Assembly (NCBI RefSeq): GCF_002104515.1
Contig: NZ_NBOE01000010.1
Location: forward strand, 1 to 64,000
DNA: 64,000 nucleotides
DNA from: Colwellia polaris
Lineage (GTDB): Bacteria > Pseudomonadota > Gammaproteobacteria > Enterobacterales > Alteromonadaceae
Direction of reading: 5' to 3'
Part shown: positions 56,354 to 64,000 of the stretch, piece by piece
How the letters are laid out: every line of letters starts with the position of its first letter
Position numbering within the stretch: the first letter of the stretch is position 1
The notes under the pieces: generated by a model
Database searches by the model: none
The model's input: only the letters and a program-made list of their open reading frames with translations
What the model was told of the DNA's origin: nothing
Program-made: the position numbers and the translations under genes

Positions 56354-57388
56354 TTACTTAAGCCAATGTAATAAACAGTCTAAACCTGATTTAGTAATAC
56401 AAGCGTCTGCTTGAGCGAGCACTAATGGTTTTGCATGAAAGGCGACACCTAAATGTGCTGCTGCCATCATCACTAAATCGTTAGCGCCATCGCCCATGGC
56501 AACAGTTTGCGTTGGCGCAATGTTAAACTCGCTAGTGAGTTGCACTAAGGTATCTGCTTTAGCTTGTGCGTCAATTACATTGCCTAAAACTTTACCGGTT
56601 AGTTTGTTGTCTTTTATTTCCAACACGTTAGCTACAGCGGCATCAAGTGATAGCATGTTTTTTAAATGATCGGCAAAATAGGTAAAGCCACCTGAAGCAA
56701 TAGCAACACGCCATTGATGTTGTTTTAATGCAGTAACTAAAGTCTCTAAACCTTCCATAAGCGGAATGTTATCTGCAACTTGCGCTAAAATATCTTCTGA
56801 TGAGTTTTGCAATTTCCCCACCCGTTGATGCAAACTTTGGCTAAAATCTAATTCGCCTTGCATGGCGAGTTCAGTTACCGCAGCAACTTCTTCACCAACA
56901 CCCGCTAGCGCAGCTATTTCATCGATGCACTCAATTTTAATGGTGGTTGAATCCATATCCATCACTAACAAACCGGGTGTAGAAAGTGTTGGTGCGTTTA
57001 TTAATAATGCTGCTTCAATTTTTGCTGCAATATTAAAAGCAGATAAACGGTTTCTCGCCTGTTTTATGTCATTGGTTTTTACACTAAAGCGATAGCTTGT
57101 GGCGTTATTTCGTTGATTAATTGCGTGCAAACTATTTAAGCTTATTTCACACTCGTTAAGTAAATTAACTAAGTTGACTAGGCTTATATCATTAAAAACA
57201 ACCAATTCAATTAATTCTGATAAGTTACTGTCTGCTGTTATTTCATTTGCATCATTTAAGATAAAAGCTTGCTGTGCTTGATCAAACTCAATTGCCATTT
57301 CGTTACTGACTGAGTCAGCAGGTAACCATTGTGCTAAGTTTAAGTGTTGGATATCGTTCAAAGGAATAATTTTTTGTTGCATTGTCAC
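56354..57388 (-). CDS. serB: Phosphoserine phosphatase
   Basis: Final step of serine synthesis, hydrolysing phosphoserine. The HAD phosphatase core has the catalytic DMDSTT (about 145-150), a later SGG motif (AIASGGFTYFAD) and the metal-binding GDGANDLVMM. The N-terminal 130 residues form an ACT-like domain. At 344 residues it is slightly longer than E. coli SerB (322). The GTG at 57388 has AAGG seven bases upstream; an ATG two codons later (57382) is the alternative. It is divergent from ytjB, as in E. coli. Confidence 0.95.
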   Translation of the reverse strand: MTMQQKIIPLNDIQHLNLAQWLPADSVSNEMAIEFDQAQQAFILNDANEITADSNLSELIELVVFNDISLVNLVNLLNECEISLNSLHAINQRNNATSYRFSVKTNDIKQARNRLSAFNIAAKIEAALLINAPTLSTPGLLVMDMDSTTIKIECIDEIAALAGVGEEVAAVTELAMQGELDFSQSLHQRVGKLQNSSEDILAQVADNIPLMEGLETLVTALKQHQWRVAIASGGFTYFADHLKNMLSLDAAVANVLEIKDNKLTGKVLGNVIDAQAKADTLVQLTSEFNIAPTQTVAMGDGANDLVMMAAAHLGVAFHAKPLVLAQADACITKSGLDCLLHWLK

Positions 57389-57492
57389 GGAAATACCTTA
57401 TTTGAAAAACACGCTTTTAAACGATTATCCTAGTATAAAATGTTTAAATTTAGTTCTATACTGTCATTATAAAAATGTAGGAAAAAATTCGT

Positions 57493-58098
57493 TTGATGAA
57501 GCAAATAGAACAGCCTTTATACCCTAAATTATCGTCGATTTATAATAAAATATTGCAATTAGCTATAGCGATTTTGTTGATTGTGTTGGTGATGGACTTT
57601 TGGGTTAGCAGTCGTGACACACAACAAATGCACATTCAAGCTCATGCCAATAAAATTGGTAAGCTTTATTTAGCACAAGCCGCAACAAGCGCAATGCCAT
57701 ATTTAGCGCAAAAACCTAATGAATTACAACAATATGCCGACTCTTTAATGCAACAACCTTTAGTTAAAAGTGTGCACATTTATGATACTACAGGTCAAGC
57801 TATGGCGAGTTCAGAGCAGGCAGAATCAATTAATGATTTATTTGGTATTAGCCTTAGGAAAATAAACAAAACTGACGATATATTCCCATTTGTTCAAGAG
57901 CTTAGAAGTGACCAGTTATACGGTTACATTAGGTTATCGCTGCATCGTTCATTGTTAGCCGATGATCTGGCCGAAAATAGCCGTTCACAATTCGACATTA
58001 TGCGAATACTTATGATAGTGGCAGGTGTTATAGGGTTTCTCTTAACTCGTGGTTTAAATCGTTTTAGTCGACAAGGTTACAGACCTCCAACGAAGTAA
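57493..58098 (+). CDS. ytjB: AhpA/YtjB family membrane protein
   Basis: 201 residues: a helix (about 20-40), a periplasmic domain (about 42-165) containing VKSVHIYDTTGQAMASSEQA, then a second helix (about 167-185) and a basic tail. The layout and the position divergent from serB match E. coli YtjB (Smp). The periplasmic region looks like a degenerate sensor domain. The molecular function is unknown. Confidence 0.82.
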   Translation: MMKQIEQPLYPKLSSIYNKILQLAIAILLIVLVMDFWVSSRDTQQMHIQAHANKIGKLYLAQAATSAMPYLAQKPNELQQYADSLMQQPLVKSVHIYDTTGQAMASSEQAESINDLFGISLRKINKTDDIFPFVQELRSDQLYGYIRLSLHRSLLADDLAENSRSQFDIMRILMIVAGVIGFLLTRGLNRFSRQGYRPPTK

Positions 58099-58176
58099 TA
58101 TTCGTTAAGCTAGTGACTCCTACCTCAGCCCTTATGTACTCCCTAAAGAATATCTTAGGGATTTACTATTAATAAC

Positions 58177-58989
58177 CTATGATTTATTAAGCTTAGGGAA
58201 AATGGCGGTTATATTCTCTTGCAGTGCATAGGCAAGTTCTTCAGGAGTTTCGGTGCGAATATTCGCTAAAGCTTGAAAAACATTAATCACTTGTAACGGC
58301 GAGTTATCTTGGCCCTGAAAACCGTATAATGGCATGGAGGGAGCGTCGGTTTCTAACACTAAACTCGTTAGCGGTAATCGCTTAATTGCCTTTATGGTTT
58401 TTTCTGCTCTGGGGTAGGTAATAGTGCCGCCAATACCTAATTTAAAGCCTAAATCAATGTACTGGCAAGCTTGCTGATAACTGCCCGAGAACGCATGAAC
58501 AATGCCTCCTTGAGTTAGTTTTTTTGCTCTAAGAATGCGGGTTATATCTTGATGTGTTCTCCGGTGATGAACAATGATGGGTAATTTGAATTTTTTTGCT
58601 ATATCAATTTGTTGTTCAAACACTTGAATTTGTAATGATAAATTATTTTGCTCTTTATCAATAACGCCATCAAGGCCTGCTTCACCAATTGCTACAATAT
58701 CGTTGATATTGCCTTGTACTAAGTGTGCTAAATCATCCAAACTGTTTGCTGTTAAATCATTAAGAAACCAAGGATGAATGCCCAAGCAGGGGGACAAGGT
58801 TAATTGTTGTGTGCTGTGTTGATTTGCTAATGTAAGCACTTTTTGCCAGTTTTTAGGACCAATACTGGGGATTATTATGTTGTTAATATTGGCTTGCTGG
58901 CATTGCTTTAGTAGCTTGGGAAAATTGGCATTAAATTGTTCAAAGTCAAGATGACAATGACTGTCGGTAAAGCGTAAAGAGTTTGTCAT
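58177..58989 (-). CDS. yjjV: TatD-family metal-dependent hydrolase
   Basis: A 270-residue TIM-barrel hydrolase. The metal ligands are seen in TDSHCHLDF (about 8-16), GEAGLDG (about 97-103), IVHHRR (about 140-145), HAFSGS (about 166-171) and ETDAPSMP (about 215-222). TatD proteins are metal-dependent deoxyribonucleases; YjjV is the paralogue encoded near serB/ytjB in E. coli, so I use that name from context. The true subclass needs a tree. The ATG lies 46 bases from the third miniature element. Confidence 0.87.
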   Translation of the reverse strand: MTNSLRFTDSHCHLDFEQFNANFPKLLKQCQQANINNIIIPSIGPKNWQKVLTLANQHSTQQLTLSPCLGIHPWFLNDLTANSLDDLAHLVQGNINDIVAIGEAGLDGVIDKEQNNLSLQIQVFEQQIDIAKKFKLPIIVHHRRTHQDITRILRAKKLTQGGIVHAFSGSYQQACQYIDLGFKLGIGGTITYPRAEKTIKAIKRLPLTSLVLETDAPSMPLYGFQGQDNSPLQVINVFQALANIRTETPEELAYALQENITAIFPKLNKS

Positions 58990-59035
58990 GTTAATTACCT
59001 TGGTTACTTTAGTATGCCACTATTAGATTAAATAA

Positions 59036-59263
59036 CCTTAACTCTGGATAAGCAGCAATTGTTCAATGCTCCCTTTTACCCCATTATCTGCGTTAAAACG
59101 TCGATAAATAACTCGCTATTCATAAACGTTTTGCCTTGAAAATGCCATTAAGTGAAGCATTGATGGTGTCTATTTGTGCAGTTCACCTTGCTATAGTATT
59201 TACTTTACCGCCTAAGCTTTTCAGTCACTTGAGTATCAAGCACTCATTATCCAGAGTTCAGGT
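59036..59263 (+). mobile_element. 228-bp miniature inverted-repeat element, copy 3
   Basis: Left end AACCTTAACTCTGGATAA (one mismatch to the other copies), right end TTATCCAGAGTTCAGGTT, AAAT on both flanks. Same orientation as copy 2. The right end contributes two bases of the stop codon of the adjacent HDOD gene. Coordinates may be off by one. Confidence 0.87.
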
Positions 59264-60378
59264 TAAATTAGTTTTTTTGCCCGCAGCGTAAGCGCATCAA
59301 TAACACTAGCGAGTTTATAATGGTTTATAAAGGCTTCATCTGGTGTTTGTTGATGAACAAGTACATTGGCAAGGTAAACAGCTTGCGCCACGCCAAAGGT
59401 TTTGTGTAATAGCTTTTCTGGTCGGTGATGCAAAATAGTGGCTTCAATAATTTGATATGAAAACCCCCACATGTGCAGTAAATAACCACCTACATGGCAG
59501 TGATCACTAGCAAATATTTTATTTTCTAATTCGATGTTGTTTTCTTGGTTAATACGATGAGTGAAAAATGATGCCGTTAATCTTTCATTTATCTCAAACA
59601 GTACAACCTTGCCAATGTCGTGCAATAAACCAGCAATCATGGTGTCTTGTTTTAATTGCGGTTTTACCATCGAAGCCGCTAATTTTGCCGTAGCTAAACA
59701 ATGCATTTGCTCGTCTTGAAGCGAAAAACCTTTAATTTTTGGTGTATAAGAGAAGAGCTCTGAGGTCATCACGATACAGCACAGAGTATCAATGCCCATT
59801 TTTGTTATCGCCTCAGTAATATTCAGCATAGGTTTTGCGCCAGTTGGAAAGGCATTATTCGAAAACTGTAATACTTTGGCGGTTAGCGCAGGGTCTTGTT
59901 GAATAATTTGGGCAATTTTTTGTGAGTCAGTATTATTCTCTTTTAAAACCGCATTAAGTTGCATGTAAACTTTAGGTGGGCTAGGTAACGTTTTAGTATT
60001 AGCAACGGTTTTAACAATAATATCTTTAGTGATTGCTTTATTGTTATTCGCTAAATTGGCAATAGTGCTAATAATTGTTTTACATTCTATTGGCTGAGCG
60101 AAACGATAATGCGCACTGGTATTGGCTTGTTGTTCATTATCGTTAATTAAAATCCGAACAATCGTTGGGAATTTTTTCGCGATCATGTCAAGTATCGTAT
60201 CGCCATCGTTTTTTTCTACGATGGCGGCACATATTACGACATTAAAATTGTATTTTGAAAGGGCTGAAATCGCTGAATTTAAACCGTTTACATGAGCAAG
60301 TTTAGCTCGAGATCTAACGAATTCTTGTTTAAGTTCGAGCAGTTGGTTCTCGTTGTTATCAATGAGTAATATTTTCAT
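59263..60378 (-). CDS. HDOD-domain protein with a degenerate receiver domain
   Basis: 371 residues. The N-terminal receiver-like fold (1-115) lacks the phosphorylation site: the usual aspartate at the end of beta-3 is Ala51 (VVICAAIVEKNDG), and the acidic pair near residue 8 reads Asp-Asn. It therefore probably works by protein contact. The HDOD domain (about 130-330) contains LPSPPKVYMQL, IAQIIQQDPALTAKVLQFSN and AGLLHDIGKVVLFE; the HD pair is present, although HDOD domains usually lack activity. The stop codon is made at the junction with the miniature element, so the C-terminus may differ from the ancestral one. Confidence 0.87.
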   Translation of the reverse strand: MKILLIDNNENQLLELKQEFVRSRAKLAHVNGLNSAISALSKYNFNVVICAAIVEKNDGDTILDMIAKKFPTIVRILINDNEQQANTSAHYRFAQPIECKTIISTIANLANNNKAITKDIIVKTVANTKTLPSPPKVYMQLNAVLKENNTDSQKIAQIIQQDPALTAKVLQFSNNAFPTGAKPMLNITEAITKMGIDTLCCIVMTSELFSYTPKIKGFSLQDEQMHCLATAKLAASMVKPQLKQDTMIAGLLHDIGKVVLFEINERLTASFFTHRINQENNIELENKIFASDHCHVGGYLLHMWGFSYQIIEATILHHRPEKLLHKTFGVAQAVYLANVLVHQQTPDEAFINHYKLASVIDALTLRAKKLI

Positions 60379-60402
60379 CTACAGCTTATATTTCCGTGAA
60401 AT

Positions 60403-62142
60403 TTACATACGTTCCATTACGTCGATACCTAAAATATCTAAACCTTGTTTAAGGGTGTTCGCAATGATGTAACTCAGTGCTAATCGTGATTGTTTAACCT
60501 CAAGTGCAATATCATCTTTTAATATCGGGCAAGCTTCGTAAAAACTCATGTACAGACTGGCAAGTTCATACAAGTAATTACAAAGTAAGTTAGGAGTACA
60601 TTCGCTAATAACCGAGTCGATAACATTCTCTAATTGTAATAGTTTTAGTGCTAAAGCCTTTTCTTGTGGTTCGTTAATATCAATAGCAGGGATATTATCT
60701 GCAATAGCAAAACTTGCTTTGGTGAAAATGCTTTGAATACGAGAATAAGCATATTGTAAGTAAGGCGCTGTAGCACCTTCAAAGCTCAGCATGGTTTTCC
60801 AGTTGAAAATATAATCGCTGGTGCGGTTTTTCGATAAATCAGCAAACTTAACTGCGCCAATACCTACTTTTTCAGCAATTTCAGTTAAATGAGCTTCTGA
60901 ATAATCTGGATTTTTTTCTGCGATTACCGCTTTGGCTCTAACTACAGCTTCATCAAGTAATTCAGCCAGTTTAATGGTGCCACCAGTACGGGTTTTAAAT
61001 GGCTTGCCATCGTCTCCCATCATCATACCAAATGGGCAATGGTCGTAACCTACATGTTCAGGTAAGAAACCTGCTTTGCGGGCAACAATTTCGACTTGTT
61101 TAAAGTGTAGAGCTTGGCGAGCATCAGTAAAAATAATAATACGGTCTGCTTTTAATTCACCAACACGGTAACGACAGGCTGAAAGGTCGGTTGTGGCATA
61201 TAAATAACCGCCACCTGATTTTTGTACGATAAATACCGAAGGGTCGCCGTCTTTATTCGCCATTTCATTGATGAAAACAACTTTAGCACCTTGATCTTCT
61301 ACCGCTATTTTTTGTGCCATTAATTCATCAATAACATTTGATAAGTCATCGTTGTAAGCACTTTCACCCATAATGTCTTTACGCGCTAACGTAACATTAA
61401 GTTTTTTGTAAATGTCTTCACTGTGAGCAATAGAGATGTCGATAAATTGTTGCCAAAGTACCGCACATTGCGCTTCACCACTTTGCAGTTTTACTACGTA
61501 GTCGCGGGCACGGTCAGCAAAACCTTCTTCGTCGTCGAAACGAACTTTTGCTTCACGGTAAAAGTTTTCTAAATCAGCTAGCGCTGTTTCAGCAACTTCA
61601 TTTGACGCTAATTTATCACTTAAGTGCGCAAGCAACATACCAAACTGTGTGCCCCAATCACCCATGTGATTTTGACGAATAACATGTTCACCACGAAACT
61701 CAAGTGCACGAACAACTGCATCGCCAATAATGGTTGAGCGTAAATGACCAACGTGCATTTCTTTAGCTAAGTTAGGCGCTGAATAATCAACAACCACATT
61801 TTGTGGCACTTCTGCTTGGCTAACACCTAAGTTTGCATCGGTTGATATATTATTTAACTGCTCAGCTAACCAATCTTTGGCTAAATGAATATTAATAAAG
61901 CCAGGGCCTGCTAATTCAACTTTTTCAGCAATACCTGTTAAATCAAGCGCTTCAACAACCTTTGTTGCTAACTCACGCGGATTAGTTTTTAATTTTTTAG
62001 CCGCACCCATAACACCGTTAGCTTGGTAGTCACCAAAATTTGCACGGTTAGATAAACTTATTGCAGGGTTTGTGCCTTCAGGTAAACCTGCTGCTGTCAT
62101 TGCTGCACTAACTTTTTCACTTAGGATGTTACTAATATTCAT
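60403..62142 (-). CDS. argS: Arginyl-tRNA synthetase
   Basis: Charges tRNA-Arg with arginine. The 579-residue class I enzyme (E. coli 577) has the N-terminal Add1 domain (1-110), the HIGH-type motif HVGH in [14 protein letters not shown] (about 125-138), the catalytic core and the anticodon-binding DALR domain near the C-terminus, ending [15 protein letters not shown]-like loop is replaced by FKTRTGG, as in most ArgS. It is essential. It lies 182 bases downstream of prfC on the same strand and 24 bases upstream of the HDOD gene. Confidence 0.97.
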   Translation of the reverse strand: MNISNILSEKVSAAMTAAGLPEGTNPAISLSNRANFGDYQANGVMGAAKKLKTNPRELATKVVEALDLTGIAEKVELAGPGFINIHLAKDWLAEQLNNISTDANLGVSQAEVPQNVVVDYSAPNLAKEMHVGHLRSTIIGDAVVRALEFRGEHVIRQNHMGDWGTQFGMLLAHLSDKLASNEVAETALADLENFYREAKVRFDDEEGFADRARDYVVKLQSGEAQCAVLWQQFIDISIAHSEDIYKKLNVTLARKDIMGESAYNDDLSNVIDELMAQKIAVEDQGAKVVFINEMANKDGDPSVFIVQKSGGGYLYATTDLSACRYRVGELKADRIIIFTDARQALHFKQVEIVARKAGFLPEHVGYDHCPFGMMMGDDGKPFKTRTGGTIKLAELLDEAVVRAKAVIAEKNPDYSEAHLTEIAEKVGIGAVKFADLSKNRTSDYIFNWKTMLSFEGATAPYLQYAYSRIQSIFTKASFAIADNIPAIDINEPQEKALALKLLQLENVIDSVISECTPNLLCNYLYELASLYMSFYEACPILKDDIALEVKQSRLALSYIIANTLKQGLDILGIDVMERM

Positions 62143-62168
62143 TTTATTTAACTCTTATTCAATTTAGG

Positions 62169-62223
62169 TTCAAGTTAGTGGTGTTAACTTGAATGAATAA
62201 GCCTAATGATAGGCATTAGGCTT
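62169..62223. terminator. Two adjacent hairpins between prfC and argS
   Basis: Hairpin 1: TTCAAGTTA / TTAACTTGAA (62169-62193). Hairpin 2: AAGCCTAATG / CATTAGGCTT (62199-62223). Neither has a clear T-run on the minus strand. They may end prfC transcripts partly or affect the argS leader. Confidence 0.55.
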
Positions 62224-62324
62224 ATAGGTAAATTACGTGATTGACTTTGTTTTGTCATCAGTTACTTATCGTTAAGTTTGGCATCAGACATTATTCACTG
62301 ATGCTTAACTTAATATGCAGCAAA

Positions 62325-63905
62325 TTAGTGCTCACGTGTTTTGTGAAACACAATATCCGGATGACGTTCCTGCGCTAGGCTTAAGTTCACCATAGTTGGC
62401 GCGATGTAAGTTAAGTTATCGCCGCCATCAAGAGCAAGGTTGTCATAAGCTTTCTTTTGAAATTGCTCTAATGTGCGTTCATCATCACATTTACACCAAC
62501 GTGCGGTTGCTACGCTAATAGGTTCGTAAATTGCGTCTACTTTGTATTCGGTTTTTAAGCGTTGTACTACAACCTCAAACTGCAATACACCAACCGCACC
62601 AACGATCATGTCGTTAGAATTGAATGGTCTAAATACTTGTACTGCACCTTCTTCAGATAACTGAATTAAGCCTTTTTGCAATTGCTTAGCTTTTAAAGGA
62701 TCGCGTAAACGAATACGGCGGAACATTTCAGGCGCAAAGTTTGGAATACCACTGAATTTCATATCTTCACCAGCGGTAAAGGTATCACCAATTTGAATGC
62801 TACCGTGGTTATGTAAACCAATAATATCGCCAGCGTATGCTTGCTCTACGTTAGAGCGATCACCAGCCATAAAAGTTACCGCATCAGCAATTTTTACGTC
62901 TTTGCCAATACGTACTTGTTTCATTTTCATGCCTTTTTCATACTTGCCTGAACAAATACGCATAAAGGCAATACGGTCACGATGTTTCGGGTCCATGTTG
63001 GCTTGAATTTTAAAAACAAAACCAGAAAACTTTTCTTCTTCGGCATTTACAGTGCGAGTAGAGGTTTCACGAGGTAATGGTTTAGGTGCCCATTGTGTTA
63101 AACCGTCAAGCATATGGTCAACACCAAAGTTACCTAATGCGGTACCAAAAAATACTGGCGTTAGTTCACCTTTTAAGAATTCTTCTTGATTAAATTCATG
63201 TGAAGCTCCAACAACAAGCTCTAACTCTTCACGTAAATCTTCAGCATAGTTACCAATAACTTTATCAAGCTCAGGGTTATCAATACCTTTAATAACGCGC
63301 TTTTCTTGAATTGTGTGGCCTTGACCTGTTTGATATAAAAATATCTCATCAGTTAACAGGTTATAAACGCCTTTAAACTCTTTACCCATGCCAATTGGCC
63401 AAGTAATAGGGGCGCACTTAATCTTTAGTACGTCTTCAACTTCATCCATGACTTCCATTGGGTCGCGCACGTCGCGGTCCATTTTGTTCATGAAGGTAAT
63501 AATAGGGGTATCACGCAGGCGCGTAACTTCCATTAATTTAATGGTTCGGGCTTCAACACCTTTTGCTACATCGATAACCATTAAACAAGAGTCAACAGCG
63601 GTTAGCGTTCGGTAAGTATCTTCCGAGAAGTCTTCATGGCCTGGAGTATCAAGCAAGTTTACCAAACAGTCATTATACGGAAACTGCATAACCGAGGTAG
63701 TAATTGAAATACCACGGTCTTTTTCCATTTCCATCCAGTCAGATTTTGCATGTTGGCCAGATTTTTTACCTTTTACGGTACCGGCTTTTTGTAACGCTTG
63801 ACCGAAAAGTAAAACTTTTTCAGTGATCGTTGTTTTACCCGCATCGGGATGACTAATAATAGCGAAGGTGCGTCGTAGGTCGACTTCCTGCTGTTGTACA
63901 GACAT
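62325..63905 (-). CDS. prfC: Peptide chain release factor 3
   Basis: A GTPase that removes RF1 or RF2 from the ribosome after termination. The 526-residue protein (E. coli 529) has the P-loop SHPDAGKTT (about 18-26), the switch motif [14 protein letters not shown] (about 86-99), NKMD (about 142-145) and the C-terminal domain with [14 protein letters not shown]. The start is ATG with no strong purine run visible upstream (GTAATTTGC). It is upstream of argS on the same strand. Confidence 0.97.
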   Translation of the reverse strand: MSVQQQEVDLRRTFAIISHPDAGKTTITEKVLLFGQALQKAGTVKGKKSGQHAKSDWMEMEKDRGISITTSVMQFPYNDCLVNLLDTPGHEDFSEDTYRTLTAVDSCLMVIDVAKGVEARTIKLMEVTRLRDTPIITFMNKMDRDVRDPMEVMDEVEDVLKIKCAPITWPIGMGKEFKGVYNLLTDEIFLYQTGQGHTIQEKRVIKGIDNPELDKVIGNYAEDLREELELVVGASHEFNQEEFLKGELTPVFFGTALGNFGVDHMLDGLTQWAPKPLPRETSTRTVNAEEEKFSGFVFKIQANMDPKHRDRIAFMRICSGKYEKGMKMKQVRIGKDVKIADAVTFMAGDRSNVEQAYAGDIIGLHNHGSIQIGDTFTAGEDMKFSGIPNFAPEMFRRIRLRDPLKAKQLQKGLIQLSEEGAVQVFRPFNSNDMIVGAVGVLQFEVVVQRLKTEYKVDAIYEPISVATARWCKCDDERTLEQFQKKAYDNLALDGGDNLTYIAPTMVNLSLAQERHPDIVFHKTREH

Positions 63906-64000
63906 GCAAATTACCTGTTTAAAGTGGATGAAAAATTAGCTTAAATTTGAGCGCGCAACATTATAGCGAAAACGAGTGCGAAGGGCAGTAACAATATCGA

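Overview
The window is a stretch of chromosome from a low-GC marine gammaproteobacterium, most likely an Alteromonadales member close to Colwellia or Thalassotalea. I infer this from the AT-rich DNA, from core proteins of clear gammaproteobacterial type (CysB, MetA/MetH, the RF3-ArgS neighbourhood, the pabB-nudL-sdaA order also found in E. coli, and the radA/serB/ytjB/yjjV neighbourhood), and from the many c-di-GMP and histidine-kinase genes. No species can be named from the sequence alone. There is no prophage, complete insertion sequence, CRISPR array or tRNA gene that I can see.

Layout. 1-760: the end of an rRNA operon, with one normal 5S rRNA, a second 5S-like copy disrupted by hairpin-rich insertions, each followed by the same terminator, then short tandem repeats. 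0.96-13 kb: a diguanylate cyclase, two poorly known genes, cysB, the minus-strand pabB-nudL-sdaA cluster, class I fumarase, rmuC and a membrane diguanylate cyclase. 13-20.2 kb: a non-coding island of repeats, an NSS-family transporter, all three proline biosynthesis genes (proC and proA facing away from proB), and a BacNav-type ion channel with an unusual selectivity filter. 20.5-26.8 kb: two tandem paralogous TPR hybrid histidine kinases separated by a miniature element. 26.8-31.2 kb: small membrane proteins, a coupled membrane-protein/XRE pair, an Mpo1-like protein, a LysE exporter and a rhombotarget lipoprotein with a GlyGly-CTERM tail. 31.5-38.7 kb: secD-secF outside the usual tgt-yajC context, an HD phosphohydrolase and a run of small membrane or secreted proteins, one apparently frameshifted. 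38.8-43.6 kb: metA-metH behind tandem MetJ operators. 43.9-48 kb: an accessory patch with a PIN-like orphan, a truncated DUF3465 gene, a GC-richer paeA-like exporter and remnants. 48-64 kb: an epimerase, radA, a two-PilZ protein, a metal-linked TonB receptor with a Cys-rich partner, serB, ytjB, yjjV, an HDOD protein, argS and prfC.

Functional themes. Amino-acid metabolism is prominent (proline, methionine, cysteine regulation, serine formation and breakdown, p-aminobenzoate synthesis). c-di-GMP signalling is represented by two GGEEF cyclases without a complete product-inhibition site and one double-PilZ receptor. A 228-231 bp dispersed element with inverted ends occurs three times, always flanked by AAAT in element orientation and always within 30 bases of a stop codon; in one case the junction itself makes the stop codon. 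A second dispersed family beginning ATACCAATTG occurs at least twice.
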